A stretch of 64,000 nucleotides of DNA from Streptomyces sp. NBC_00083 (GCF_026343295.1 NZ_JAPELY010000004.1:434001-498000); one strand, 5' to 3'. Counted from the first letter of the stretch, positions 15,314-24,344 are shown. Program-made: numbers and translations. Notes: generated from the letters alone by a model not told the origin.

Positions 15314-18300
15314 GTGATCGTCAAGGCGATGGCGGCCGAAGGGCCCGACCCCTTCGGGACGGCGCGGCTGCGACGAGGCGTCCTGAACGCCTGGGGCGCG
15401 GGCCCCGCCCGATTCCGCGAGGACGCCAACGCCGAGGAGGACCTCGCGCTCGGCGGCTACCGCGACCGCCTCGTCGTGGAGCTCGCCCAGAACGCCGCCG
15501 ACGCCGCGGCCAGGGCCGGCACCACCGGCCGGCTCCGTCTGACCCTGCACCCCGCCGGCCACGGCAACCCCGCCGTCCTCGCCGCCGCGAACACCGGCGC
15601 CCCCCTGGACGCGATCGGCGTCGAGTCGCTCTCCACCCTCCGCGCCAGCGCCAAGCGCGCCGACACCGAGGTGGCCGTCGGCCGGTTCGGCGTCGGATTC
15701 GCCGCGGTGCTCGCCGTCAGCGACGAGCCCGCCGTGGTGGGCCGCACCGGCGGCGTGCGCTGGTCGCTCGGCGAGGCCCGCGAGCTGGCCGCCCAGGCCG
15801 CCCTCGCGAGCCCCGGCCTCGGCGACGAGCTGCGCCGCCGCGAAGGCCACGTACCGCTGCTCAGGCTGCCGCTGCCCGCGGAGGGCGCCGCCCCCGAGGG
15901 GTACGACACCGTCGTGGTGCTGCCGCTGCGCGACGGTACCGCCGAGGACCTCGTACGCCGCCTCCTCGACGGCATCGACGACGCCCTGCTCCTCACCCTG
16001 CCCGGCCTGTCCGAGATCGTCGTGGAGACCCCGGACGCCACCCGGGTGTTGAGGCGGTCCGTGCACGACGCGTACGTCCACATCGACGACAGCCGGGACC
16101 AGAGCGTCCACCGGTGGCGGACCGTCAGCCATCACGGGCCCATCGGCAAGGAGCTGCTCGCCGACCGGCCCGTCGAGGAGCGGCTGCGTCCGCACTGGAC
16201 GGTGACCTGGGCGGTCCCGGTCGACGAGGACGGCGCGCCCGAGCGGCCCCGTACCGCCGCGGTCGTGCACGCGCCCACCCCCACCGACGAGCCGCTCGGC
16301 GTGCCCGCGCTGCTCATCGCCTCGTTCCCGCTGGACACCGCGCGCCGCCACCCCGCGCCGGGCCCGCTCACCGACTTCCTGGTGGAGCGCGCCGCCGACG
16401 CGTACGCCGAACTGCTCGGCGCCTGGCGGCCGGTGGCGACCGGCACCGTCGACCTGGTGCCGGGCCCGCTCGGCCGGGGCGAGCTGGACGGCGCCCTGCG
16501 CGCGGCCGTCCTGCGCCGGCTGCCCCGCGTCGCGTTCCTGGCGCCCGCCGCGCCCACCGAGGAACTCCTCGCGCTGCGCCCCTTCGAGGCGGAGGTCGTC
16601 GAGGGCGCGGGCGCCGACACCGTGCGCGTACTCGCCGAAGTGCTGCCCACCCTGCTGCCCGCCGGGCTCGAACGCCGCCCGGAACTGCGCGCGTTGGAGG
16701 TCGGACGGCTCTCGCTGGGTGATGCGATCGAGCGCATCGCGGGGGCCGAACGCGCCCCCGAGTGGTGGCACCGGCTGTACGAGACGCTCGCCGGGGTCGA
16801 CCCCGACCGGCTCTCCGGGCTGCCCGTGCCGCTGGTCGGCGGCCGTACCGCGATCGGGCCCCGGCAGATCCTGCTGCCCCTCGCCGACACCCCCGCCGAC
16901 CTGGGACGACTCGGTCTGAAGGTCGCGCACCCGGATGCCGCCCACCCGCTCCTCGAACGGCTCGGCGCGCTGCCCGCGACACCGCGCGCGGTCCTGACGA
17001 CCCCTCAGGTGCGGGCCGCCGTCGCCGCCTCCCTCGACAGCGGGGAGATCTGGGACGAGGACGCCCTCGACCCCGACGAACTCGCCCACATCGTGCTGGC
17101 GTTGGTGCGTGAGGCGGATCTCGAACCCGGTGACGAGCCCTGGCTCGGCGCGCTCGCGCTGCCCGACGAGGACGGCGAACTCGCCCCCGCCGGCGAACTC
17201 GTGCTGCCCGGCCCGCCCTTCGCCGCCATCATCCGCGAGGGTGAACTCGCCGAGGTGGAAAGGGAGTTGGCGGACCGCTGGGGCGAGCAGCCGCTCACCG
17301 CGTGCGGGGTGCTCGCCACGTTCGCCCTCGTACGGGCCACCGATGTCGTCCTCGACCCCGACGAACTGGAGCCCCGCGAGGGAGACTTCGCCGAGCCGGA
17401 CGACGCGGGGCTGCTCGACGCGGTCGACGTGTGGTGCGAGGACGTCCTCGACCGCCTCCCGGACTCACCGGTGCCGCCCGTCGCCACGGAGATCGTCGCC
17501 GTGCGCGACCTCGACCTCGTCGACGACGACGCCTGGCCGCAGGCGCTCGCCCTGCTCGCCCAGCCTCCGCTGCGGGACGCCCTGATCCAGCCCGTACGCG
17601 TCCTGCTGCCCGACGGCACGACGGAATCCGTCCGCCCCCACACCGCCTGGTGGCTGCGCGACCACCCGGTCCTCGACGGCCGGCGCCCCGCGGGTTTGCG
17701 GGCGGCCGGCTCCGACCCCCTGCTCGCCGGTCTGTACGAGTCCGTCGACGCGACGGGCTTCGACGACACGCAGGTCCTGCGGGCGCTCGGCGTACGCACC
17801 TCGGTGGCGGCGCTGCTCGACGAGCCGGGCGGCGCGGCGGAGCTCCTCGGGCGGCTCGCGGACGTCACCCGCCCGGTCTCCGCGGCTCAACTCCACGCGC
17901 TGTACACGGCGTTGGCGGAGCTCGACCCGGAGCAGGTGACGCTGCCGGACGAGCTGCGGGCGGTCGTGGACGGGGAGGTGCGGGTCGTCGACGCGGCGGA
18001 CGCGGTCGTGGCGGACGCGCCCGATCTGCTGCCGCTGGCCGCGGGCCGTGCGCTGCTCCCCGTCGCGCCGGCGAGGGCGGCCGACCTCGCGGAGCTGCTC
18101 CAGGTGGGGCGGCTCAGCGAGGCGGGGGGTGCGGAGGTCACGTCCGAGGGCGCCTCGCACGCGGTGCCGGACGCCGTCCGGGCCCTGCTCGGCCCGGCCG
18201 CGCCGTCGACGTACGTCGAGCACGAGGCGCTGCTGGCGGGCGGGGTGGAGCTGGACTGGCGCCGGGCGGAGGACGGGGTGGTGCACGCGTCGACCCTGGA

Positions 18301-18421
18301 GGGGGTGGCGGCGGGCCTCGCCTGGGCCTCGGCGCAGTGGCCCCGCCGGTTCGAGGTGGCGGCGCTCCTGGAGGACCCGTCCCGCACGGCCGAACTGGCC
18401 CGAGACCGCTGGTTCGACTGA
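15314..18421 (+). CDS. sacsin N-terminal ATP-binding-like domain protein
   Basis: A large cytoplasmic protein, 1035 residues. The first 200 residues form a GHKL/Hsp90-like ATP site of the sacsin type. The N-box is VVELAQNAADAAARAG near residue 55 (Glu and Asn bind Mg-ATP) and the glycine box is VGRFGVGFAAVLAVSD near 125. The remaining 800 residues are Leu/Ala/Asp-rich with no recognised catalytic motif or membrane segment. The start is GTG 15314; Met six codons in is an alternative. It is isolated between two mosaic repeat blocks. It is conserved in actinobacteria as far as I recall, but the role is unknown; chaperone-like or DNA-linked functions are guesses. Confidence 0.85.
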   Translation: MIVKAMAAEGPDPFGTARLRRGVLNAWGAGPARFREDANAEEDLALGGYRDRLVVELAQNAADAAARAGTTGRLRLTLHPAGHGNPAVLAAANTGAPLDAIGVESLSTLRASAKRADTEVAVGRFGVGFAAVLAVSDEPAVVGRTGGVRWSLGEARELAAQAALASPGLGDELRRREGHVPLLRLPLPAEGAAPEGYDTVVVLPLRDGTAEDLVRRLLDGIDDALLLTLPGLSEIVVETPDATRVLRRSVHDAYVHIDDSRDQSVHRWRTVSHHGPIGKELLADRPVEERLRPHWTVTWAVPVDEDGAPERPRTAAVVHAPTPTDEPLGVPALLIASFPLDTARRHPAPGPLTDFLVERAADAYAELLGAWRPVATGTVDLVPGPLGRGELDGALRAAVLRRLPRVAFLAPAAPTEELLALRPFEAEVVEGAGADTVRVLAEVLPTLLPAGLERRPELRALEVGRLSLGDAIERIAGAERAPEWWHRLYETLAGVDPDRLSGLPVPLVGGRTAIGPRQILLPLADTPADLGRLGLKVAHPDAAHPLLERLGALPATPRAVLTTPQVRAAVAASLDSGEIWDEDALDPDELAHIVLALVREADLEPGDEPWLGALALPDEDGELAPAGELVLPGPPFAAIIREGELAEVERELADRWGEQPLTACGVLATFALVRATDVVLDPDELEPREGDFAEPDDAGLLDAVDVWCEDVLDRLPDSPVPPVATEIVAVRDLDLVDDDAWPQALALLAQPPLRDALIQPVRVLLPDGTTESVRPHTAWWLRDHPVLDGRRPAGLRAAGSDPLLAGLYESVDATGFDDTQVLRALGVRTSVAALLDEPGGAAELLGRLADVTRPVSAAQLHALYTALAELDPEQVTLPDELRAVVDGEVRVVDAADAVVADAPDLLPLAAGRALLPVAPARAADLAELLQVGRLSEAGGAEVTSEGASHAVPDAVRALLGPAAPSTYVEHEALLAGGVELDWRRAEDGVVHASTLEGVAAGLAWASAQWPRRFEVAALLEDPSRTAELARDRWFD

Positions 18422-18454
18422 ACCCCGGCCCCGCACCGGGGGAGCCGGTCCCGC

Positions 18455-18842
18455 CCGACCCGCGCAGTTCCCCGCGCCCCTGGGTGGGTTCCCCTTGGCA
18501 GGGTGCCTGGCCTCGGCATCTTCAGCCCGTCCGGCGCTTGAGGACGAGCGCCTTTCGGGCGCGAACGGGGTCTGGGGCGGAGCCCCAGGTCCTGAACCCC
18601 AGCCCCCCTTCCCACCCCCGGAGGGTTTCGGGAAGGGGCGGGGTGGGGCATCCCGGGGCCTGGGGCGAAGCCCCAGCAACCCCGGCCGGCTTTCGTCTGC
18701 GGACCGTGCTGGGGCACCCGCGCAGTTCCCCGCGCCCCTAAGGAGGGCACCCGGCACCGAGCGACCGCCCGCGCCCACCGCGGCGGAGCCGCGCAATCGG
18801 CACAGCCCCGCGCCCCTAAAGACGTAGGGCACCCGGCACTCC
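18455..18842 (-). repeat. gene-end mosaic repeat block 4
   Basis: Minus-oriented mosaic between two convergent genes. It contains CGCGCAGTTCCCCGCGCCCC twice, GCTTGAGGACGAGCGCC, hairpins at 18573-18587 (TGGGGCGGAGCCCCA) and 18661-18675 (TGGGGCGAAGCCCCA), the GAGGGTTTCGGGAAGGGGCG segment, and the CACCGCGGCGGAGCCGCG module near 18777. Confidence 0.9.
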
Positions 18843-18847
18843 CCGGG

Positions 18848-21265
18848 CTAGTCGGGCCAGCGGCGGGTTACCCAGCGCCAGGTCAGTTCCAGGGCGGCGG
18901 AACCCACCACCGCAACGCCGACGGCAGTCCACGGCATCACCGCCCCCACCAGCTTCAACGCGAAGAAGTGCTGCAACCACGGCACCGCGAGCACCAGCAG
19001 GAACGCCACGCCCATGGAGAGGACCAGCACCACCCGCCACCACGTGTACGGCCGCGCGATGATCGCCAGCACCCACATCGACACCAGGAACAGCGTCAGC
19101 GTCGTCACGCTGGTCTCCGCGTCCAGTTCGCCCGGCCCGCTGTAGTACGACCGCGCGATCATGTACGTCACGAACGTGGCCACCCCCGCGATCACCCCGC
19201 TCGGAATCGCGTACCGCATCACCCGGCGCACGAAGTGCGGCTTGGCGCGCTCCTTGTTGGGCGCGAGGGCCAGGAAGAACGCCGGGATGCCGATGGTGAA
19301 GGTGGACAGCAGGGTCAAGTGGCGGGGCAGGAAGGGGTATTCGACCTGGGAGCACACCACCAGGACGGCGAGCAGCACGGAGTACACCGTCTTGGTCAGG
19401 AACAGCGTCGCCACGCGCGTGATGTTGCCGATCACCCGGCGCCCCTCCGCCACCACCGACGGCAGCGTGGAGAAGCTGTTGTTCAGCAGGACGATCTGGG
19501 CGACCGCCCGCGTCGCCTCCGAGCCGGACCCCATGCTCACGCCGATGTCCGCGTCCTTGAGCGCGAGCACATCGTTGACGCCGTCGCCGGTCATCGCGAC
19601 CGTATGGCCACGGGACTGGAGGGCGGCGACCATGTCGCGTTTCTGTTGCGGGGTGACCCGGCCGAAGACCGAGTTGGCGTCCAGCATGTCGGCCATCTCG
19701 GCCTGGTCGGTGGGGAGGTGGCGGGCGTCGACGGTGTCGGCCGCGCCGGGCAGGCCGAGCTTTCCGGCGACCGCGCCCACGGAGACCGCGTTGTCGCCGG
19801 AGATGACCTTGGCCTTGACGTTCTGGTCGGCGAAGTAGCGCAGGGTGTCGGCCGCGTCGGGCCGCAGCCGCTGTTCGAGGACGACGAGCGCGGCGGGCTC
19901 GGCGTCGGACGCGATGGCGGGGTCGTCGAGTTCGCGGGAGCCGCGGGCGAGGAGCAGGACGCGCAGGCCCTGCTCGTTGAGCGCGTCGATCTCGGAGAGC
20001 GCCGGGTCGCCCTGCTCCAGGAGGACGTCCGGCGCGCCGAGCAGCCAGGTGCTGTTCTCGCCGTCGCCCTCGCTGAACGCGGCGCCGCTGTACTTGCGGG
20101 CCGAGGAGAACGGCAGCGACTCGGTGCAGCGCCACTCCTCGCTGTCCGGGTAGGCGTCGATGATCGCCTGGAGCGAGGCGTTGGGCCGAGGGTCGGACTC
20201 GCCCAGCGCGCCGAGCACCTTGCGTATGTACGCCTCGTCCGAGCCGTTGAGGGGGCGCAGCTCGCTGACGTCCATGCCGCCCTCGGTGAGCGTGCCCGTC
20301 TTGTCGAGGCACACCACGTCCACGCGGGCCAGGCCCTCGATCGCGGGCAGCTCCTGGACCAGGCACTGCTTGCGGCCGAGGCGGATCACGCCGATCGCGA
20401 AGGCGACCGAGGTCAGCAGGACGAGGCCTTCCGGGATCATCGGGACGATGCCGCCCACGGTGCGGGCGATGGAGTCCTTGATGTTGTTGTCCTTGACCAC
20501 CAGCTGGCTGATGACCAGGCCGAGCGCGGTGGGGATCATCATCCACGTGACGTACTTGAGGATGGTGGAGATGCCGCTGCGCAGCTCGGAGTGGACGAGC
20601 GTGAACCGGCTGGCCTCCTCGGCCAGTTGAGCGGCGTACGCCTCGCGGCCCACCCGGGTCGCGGTGAATGCGCCGCCGCCCGCGACGACGAAGGCGCCCG
20701 ACATCATCTTGTCGCCGGGCTTCTTGAGGACCGGGTCGGCCTCTCCGGTCAGGAGCGACTCGTCGACCTCCAGGCCGTCGGCCTCGACCGCCTCGCCGTC
20801 CACCACGATCTTGTCGCCGGGCCCGAGTTCGATGACGTCGCCGAGCACGATCTCGGAGGTGGGGATCTCCACGGCGGCCCCGTCGCGCCGCACCGTGGGC
20901 CGTGCCTCGCCGATGACGGCCAGGCTGTCCAGGGTCTTCTTGGCGCGCATCTCCTGGATGATGCCGATGCCGGTGTTGGCGATGATCACGAAGCCGAACA
21001 GGCTGTCCTGGATCGGCGCCACGACGAGCATGACCGCCCAGAGCACGCCGATGATCGCGTTGAACCGGGTGAAGACGTTGCCCCGGACGATCTCGGCGGT
21101 GGAGCGACTGCTGCGCAGGGGAACGTCGTTGACCTCGCCGCGCGCCACCCGCTCGGCGACCTCGGCCGTGGTCAGCCCGCCGGAGCGAGGCTCCCGCTCG
21201 GGCAGCCGCATGGGGTGGACGGGGTCGAGTTCCGCCCCGGCGTCGATGTTGGCGCGCTGCGTCAT
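18848..21265 (-). CDS. CtpE-like P-type cation ATPase
   Basis: An 805-residue membrane ATPase. Actuator motif LLTGEADPV lies near residue 175, phosphorylation site DKTGTLT near 322 and hinge AMTGDGVNDVLALKDADIG near 558. The fourth membrane helix has VPMIPEGLVLLTS (Pro-Glu-Gly-Leu), as in Ca2+-type pumps, and the protein lacks N-terminal heavy-metal Cys motifs. Helix 4 and the following RLGRKQCLVQELPAIEGLA match what I recall of mycobacterial CtpE, reported as a Ca2+ importer. About 10 helices. ATG start with no clear Shine-Dalgarno sequence. The substrate is inferred. It faces the sacsin-type gene across repeat block 4. Confidence 0.88.
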   Translation of the reverse strand: MTQRANIDAGAELDPVHPMRLPEREPRSGGLTTAEVAERVARGEVNDVPLRSSRSTAEIVRGNVFTRFNAIIGVLWAVMLVVAPIQDSLFGFVIIANTGIGIIQEMRAKKTLDSLAVIGEARPTVRRDGAAVEIPTSEIVLGDVIELGPGDKIVVDGEAVEADGLEVDESLLTGEADPVLKKPGDKMMSGAFVVAGGGAFTATRVGREAYAAQLAEEASRFTLVHSELRSGISTILKYVTWMMIPTALGLVISQLVVKDNNIKDSIARTVGGIVPMIPEGLVLLTSVAFAIGVIRLGRKQCLVQELPAIEGLARVDVVCLDKTGTLTEGGMDVSELRPLNGSDEAYIRKVLGALGESDPRPNASLQAIIDAYPDSEEWRCTESLPFSSARKYSGAAFSEGDGENSTWLLGAPDVLLEQGDPALSEIDALNEQGLRVLLLARGSRELDDPAIASDAEPAALVVLEQRLRPDAADTLRYFADQNVKAKVISGDNAVSVGAVAGKLGLPGAADTVDARHLPTDQAEMADMLDANSVFGRVTPQQKRDMVAALQSRGHTVAMTGDGVNDVLALKDADIGVSMGSGSEATRAVAQIVLLNNSFSTLPSVVAEGRRVIGNITRVATLFLTKTVYSVLLAVLVVCSQVEYPFLPRHLTLLSTFTIGIPAFFLALAPNKERAKPHFVRRVMRYAIPSGVIAGVATFVTYMIARSYYSGPGELDAETSVTTLTLFLVSMWVLAIIARPYTWWRVVLVLSMGVAFLLVLAVPWLQHFFALKLVGAVMPWTAVGVAVVGSAALELTWRWVTRRWPD

Positions 21266-21371
21266 GAATTCGACGGTACGGGGGGATGGGCCGCTTCACC
21301 TGCTGGGACGGTCGAACATCCGACTCCGGGAGGAGACGAATGGTCCCTGGGCGGTACGAGGGTCCCGGAAG

Positions 21372-21662
21372 TCAGCGACCTTCGGCCCTTGCGCCGTCGG
21401 CCGGGCCCGCCGCCTGTTGTGCGGCGTGCCGCTTGAGCGCCGCGTCGCGGCCCCGGACGTACCAGACGCCGATGAGGCCGAGGCCGCCGCCGGCCAGGCA
21501 GGTCCACACCCACCAGGTGTGGCCGTGGTCGTCGAACCAGCCGTAGAAGGGGAGCTGGACGAGGAAGAGGACGAACCAGAGGATCGTTCCGCCGGTGATG
21601 GTGGCGACCACGGGGCCCTCAAGGGGCTCCGGCGCCTCGTGCTGGGGTGTCCACTTCGCCAT
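21372..21662 (-). CDS. DUF2530 small membrane protein
   Basis: 96 residues with two membrane helices: TITGGTILWFVLFLVQLPFY near residue 22 and VWTCLAGGGLGLIGVWYV near 51. They are joined by a Trp/His-rich loop (GWFDDHGHTWW), and the tail is basic then acidic. The start MAKWTPQHEAPEPLEGPVVA is characteristic of the DUF2530 family. Function is unknown. It is divergent from the NCS2 permease and 106 bp upstream of the P-type ATPase on the same strand, so the two could share a transcript. Confidence 0.85.
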   Translation of the reverse strand: MAKWTPQHEAPEPLEGPVVATITGGTILWFVLFLVQLPFYGWFDDHGHTWWVWTCLAGGGLGLIGVWYVRGRDAALKRHAAQQAAGPADGARAEGR

Positions 21663-21759
21663 GCGATCAGTGTAGGGCGCGGCCTTTCCCGGGTTTCCGC
21701 TGCTGGTCCGGCCCGGTCCCGGGCCGGGCGGCCCTTAGGTCTACGCGCGGAGATGGTGA

Positions 21760-21860
21760 TCTTCGACTTATGTATTCATACTGAAACTGCTTACGGCTGA
21801 CTCATTCTGTTCGGTAGAACATCCAAAGAAGTTCGGGTACGTGCCGTTTTCCCCGCCCCT
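21760..21860 (+). promoter_or_regulatory. AT-rich promoter region of the purine permease
   Basis: This is one of the few AT-rich islands in the window. It includes the small dyad TATG-TATT-CATA (21769-21780) about 100 bp before the permease ATG, and CTGATTC-like sequence near 21800. Probably promoter plus operator for a purine-responsive regulator; no consensus could be fixed and no purine riboswitch fold is evident. Confidence 0.35.
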
Positions 21861-21878
21861 TCACGACTGAGGTCCCGC

Positions 21879-23333
21879 ATGTCCCCCTCGGCCCCCGACA
21901 CGGTCGACGCCGCAGCTCAGCCGCCGGCATCCACTCCGCCGGTCAACGGACTCGACCGCTATTTCAAGATCTCCGAGCGTGGTTCCACCTTCGCCCGTGA
22001 GATCCGTGGTGGGTTCGCGACCTTCTTCGCGATGGCCTACATCATCGTGCTGAACCCGATCATCCTCGGCAGCGCGAAGGACATGTACGGGCATCAGCTC
22101 GACAGCGGGCAGCTGGTCACCGCCACCGTGCTGACCGCCGCCTTCACCACGCTGCTCATGGGCGTCATCGGCAACGTGCCGATCGCACTCGCGGCGGGGC
22201 TCGGCGTCAACACCGTGGTCGCGCTGCAGCTCGCTCCCCGGATGAGCTGGCCCGACGCCATGGGCATGGTCGTGCTGGCCGGCTTCGTGGTGATGCTGCT
22301 CGTCGCCACCGGGCTGCGCGAACGCGTCATGAACGCGGTGCCGCTGGGGCTGCGCAAGGGCATCGCCATCGGCATCGGCCTCTTCATCATGCTGATCGGC
22401 CTGGTCGACTCCGGCTTCGTCTCGCGGATGCCGGACGCCGCGCACACCACGGTGCCGCTCCAGCTCGGCGGCAACGGGCATCTGCTCGGCTGGCCGGTGC
22501 TCGTCTTCGTCCTCGGCGTGCTGCTCACGCTCGCGCTGATGGTCCGCAAGGTGCCGGGCGCGATCCTCATCTCGATCGTCGCGATGACCGTCCTCGCGAT
22601 GATCATCAATGCGGTGGCGACCGTGCCGTCCTGGGGTCTGACCACCCCGAAGTGGCCGGGCAACCCCGTCGACGCCCCGGACTTCGGGCTCGTCGGCCAG
22701 GTCAGCCTGTTCGGCGGGTTCTCCCGGGTCGGGGTGCTGACCGGCATCCTGTTCGTCTTCACCGTGCTGCTGTCGTGCTTCTTCGACGCGATGGGCACGA
22801 TCATGGGCATCAGCGACGAGGCGGGGCTGACGGACGCGCAGGGCAACATGCCCGGCATGAACCGGGTCCTGTTCGTCGACGGCATCGCGGTCGCGGTGGG
22901 CGGGGCGTCGTCCTCGTCCGCGACGACGTGCTTCGTGGAGTCCACGGCGGGGGTCGGCGAGGGGGCCCGGACGGGGTTCGCGAACGTCGTCACGGGCGCG
23001 CTGTTCACCGTGGCGCTCTTCCTCACGCCGATCGCCACGATGGTGCCGTCCCAGGCGGCCACGCCCGCGTTGCTCGCGGTGGGCTTCCTGATCCTTTCCG
23101 GATCGATCCGGGAGATCGACTGGGCGGACTGGACGATCGCGATTCCGGCGTTCGTGACGATGCTGATGATGCCGTTCACGTACTCGATCACCAACGGCAT
23201 CGGCATGGGCTTCATCACCTTCACGGTGCTGCGGCTCGTGGCCGGGCGGGCCCGCGAGATCCCGATCGCGATGTACATCGTGTCGGCGGTCTTCGCCTTC
23301 TACTACCTGATGCCGGCCCTCGGCCTGACGTAG
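21879..23333 (+). CDS. NCS2 family purine permease (AzgA-like)
   Basis: A 484-residue, 12-14 helix membrane protein. It opens after a Ser/Pro/Ala-rich N-terminus with EIRGGFATFFAMAYIIVLNP near residue 42, a hallmark of the AzgA-type adenine/guanine/hypoxanthine branch of nucleobase-cation symporters. DAMGTIMGISDEAG near 303 and VGGASSSSATTCFVESTAGV near 343 are further conserved substrate-site regions of this branch. Probably takes up hypoxanthine, adenine or guanine by proton symport. Start ATG 21879 after TGAGGT. It is monocistronic, with mosaic block 5 immediately after the stop. Confidence 0.9.
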   Translation: MSPSAPDTVDAAAQPPASTPPVNGLDRYFKISERGSTFAREIRGGFATFFAMAYIIVLNPIILGSAKDMYGHQLDSGQLVTATVLTAAFTTLLMGVIGNVPIALAAGLGVNTVVALQLAPRMSWPDAMGMVVLAGFVVMLLVATGLRERVMNAVPLGLRKGIAIGIGLFIMLIGLVDSGFVSRMPDAAHTTVPLQLGGNGHLLGWPVLVFVLGVLLTLALMVRKVPGAILISIVAMTVLAMIINAVATVPSWGLTTPKWPGNPVDAPDFGLVGQVSLFGGFSRVGVLTGILFVFTVLLSCFFDAMGTIMGISDEAGLTDAQGNMPGMNRVLFVDGIAVAVGGASSSSATTCFVESTAGVGEGARTGFANVVTGALFTVALFLTPIATMVPSQAATPALLAVGFLILSGSIREIDWADWTIAIPAFVTMLMMPFTYSITNGIGMGFITFTVLRLVAGRAREIPIAMYIVSAVFAFYYLMPALGLT

Positions 23334-23336
23334 CCC

Positions 23337-24020
23337 GCTCGTCCTCAATCGCCGGACGGGCTGGGGTTGCCGATGCTGGGCATGCCGCCAAGGCCAACCC
23401 CGCCAGGGGCGCGGGGAACTGCGCGGGACGCGGGCACGGTCCGCACCCGAAAGCGGGGTTGCCTGGGGCTCCGCCCCAGACCCCGTTCGCGCCCGAATGG
23501 CGCTCGTCCTCAATCGCCGGACGGGCTGAGGTGGCCTCTGCTGGGCATGCCGCCCAGGTCGCCCCACCTGGGGGCGCGGGGAACTGCGCGGGACGCGGGC
23601 ACGGTCCGCACCCGAAAGCGGGGTTGCCTGGGGCTCCGCCCCAGACCCCGTTCGCGCCCGAAAGGCGCTCGTCCTCAATCGCCGGACGGGCTGGGGTGGC
23701 CTTGGCCAGGCACCCTGCCAAGAGCAGCCCACCTGGGGGCGCGGGGAACTGCGCGAGACGCGGGCACGGTCCGCACCCGAAAGCGGGGTTGCCTGGGGCT
23801 CCGCCCCAGACCCCGTTTCGCGCCTTGAGGGCGCTCGTCCTCAATCGCCGGACGGGCTGAGGTGGCCCAAGCCAGCCGGCATCGAGCAGCCGGACGGGCT
23901 GAGGTGGCCCAAGCCAGCCGGCATCGAGCAGCCGGACGGGCTGAGGTGGCCCAAGCCGGCCGGCATCGAGCAGCCGGACGGGCTGAGGTGGGCCGGGGGG
24001 CTGAGGCCGGCCGGTGTTGG
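23337..24020 (+). repeat. gene-end mosaic repeat block 5 (three 165-bp units)
   Basis: The cleanest array of the family, plus orientation, between two convergent genes. The anchor GTCCTCAATCGCCGG recurs at 23341, 23506, 23671 and 23837, that is every 165-166 bp. Each unit has GGGGCGCGGGGAACTGCGCG, a CGGGCACGGTCCGCACCCG segment and the hairpin TGGGGCTCCGCCCCA (23464-23478, 23639-23653, 23794-23808). The spacers between GGCCT and GGGGCGCGG differ from unit to unit (for example CTGGGCATGCCGCC versus GGCCAGGCACCCTGCC). A 42-bp tandem tail ends the block. Confidence 0.92.
23849..23991 (+). repeat. 42-bp tandem repeat, 3.4 units
   Basis: Units start at 23849, 23891, 23933 and 23975. Each begins CGGACGGGCTGAGGTGGCCC and continues AAGCC-A/G-GCCGGCATCGAGCAGC. 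Units 1 and 2 are identical and unit 3 has one change. Translated on the plus strand it gives a 14-residue repeat (VAQASRHRAAGRAE), which I regard as non-coding. Confidence 0.9.
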
Positions 24021-24024
24021 GTGG

Positions 24025-24207
24025 CTAGGCGGCGCCATAGAACCGCTCCGTCTCGTCCACCGCCGCCTTGAACCGCTCGTCGAAGTCGTCGCGCATGAGC
24101 GTCCGGACCACATAGTCCTGGACGCTCATTCCGCGTTTCGCGGCATGCCGCTTGAGCCGATCGAGCAGCTCACCGTCTATGCGCAGGCTGAGCACGCTGG
24201 TCCCCAT
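24025..24207 (-). CDS. ribbon-helix-helix protein, orphan
   Basis: 60 residues. The beta strand SVLSLRIDGELLDRLKRHA followed by AKRGMSVQDYVVRTLMRD is the classic CopG/Arc ribbon-helix-helix DNA-binding pattern, and the tail (DDFDERFKAAVDETERFYGA) is acidic. Such proteins usually act as antitoxins or autoregulators, but no toxin-like gene adjoins: downstream lies repeat block 5 and upstream a divergent marR. The start is ATG ending at 24207 (MGTSVLS); longer frames upstream are Arg/Pro-rich and unlikely. Target unknown. Confidence 0.75.
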   Translation of the reverse strand: MGTSVLSLRIDGELLDRLKRHAAKRGMSVQDYVVRTLMRDDFDERFKAAVDETERFYGAA

Positions 24208-24344
24208 GGAGCGAGGGTGGCCGCACGCCACGGCCCCGCGCGGCGGTTTTCGTCGAGTACTCACTCGTTCGAGTGATAGTTCCGGACCGGCCCCGTTGCC
24301 CCCGGGCCACGTGTGGCGCTGGACACCCACGATTCCGGTGGTAT

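Noticed and set aside
21760..21878. Purine riboswitch before the NCS2 permease
   Set aside because: The region lacks the conserved loop sequences and three-way junction of purine riboswitches; the short TATG/CATA dyad fits an operator better.
23849..23991. CRISPR-like array
   Set aside because: The 42-bp units are contiguous with no unique spacers, and no cas genes are present.
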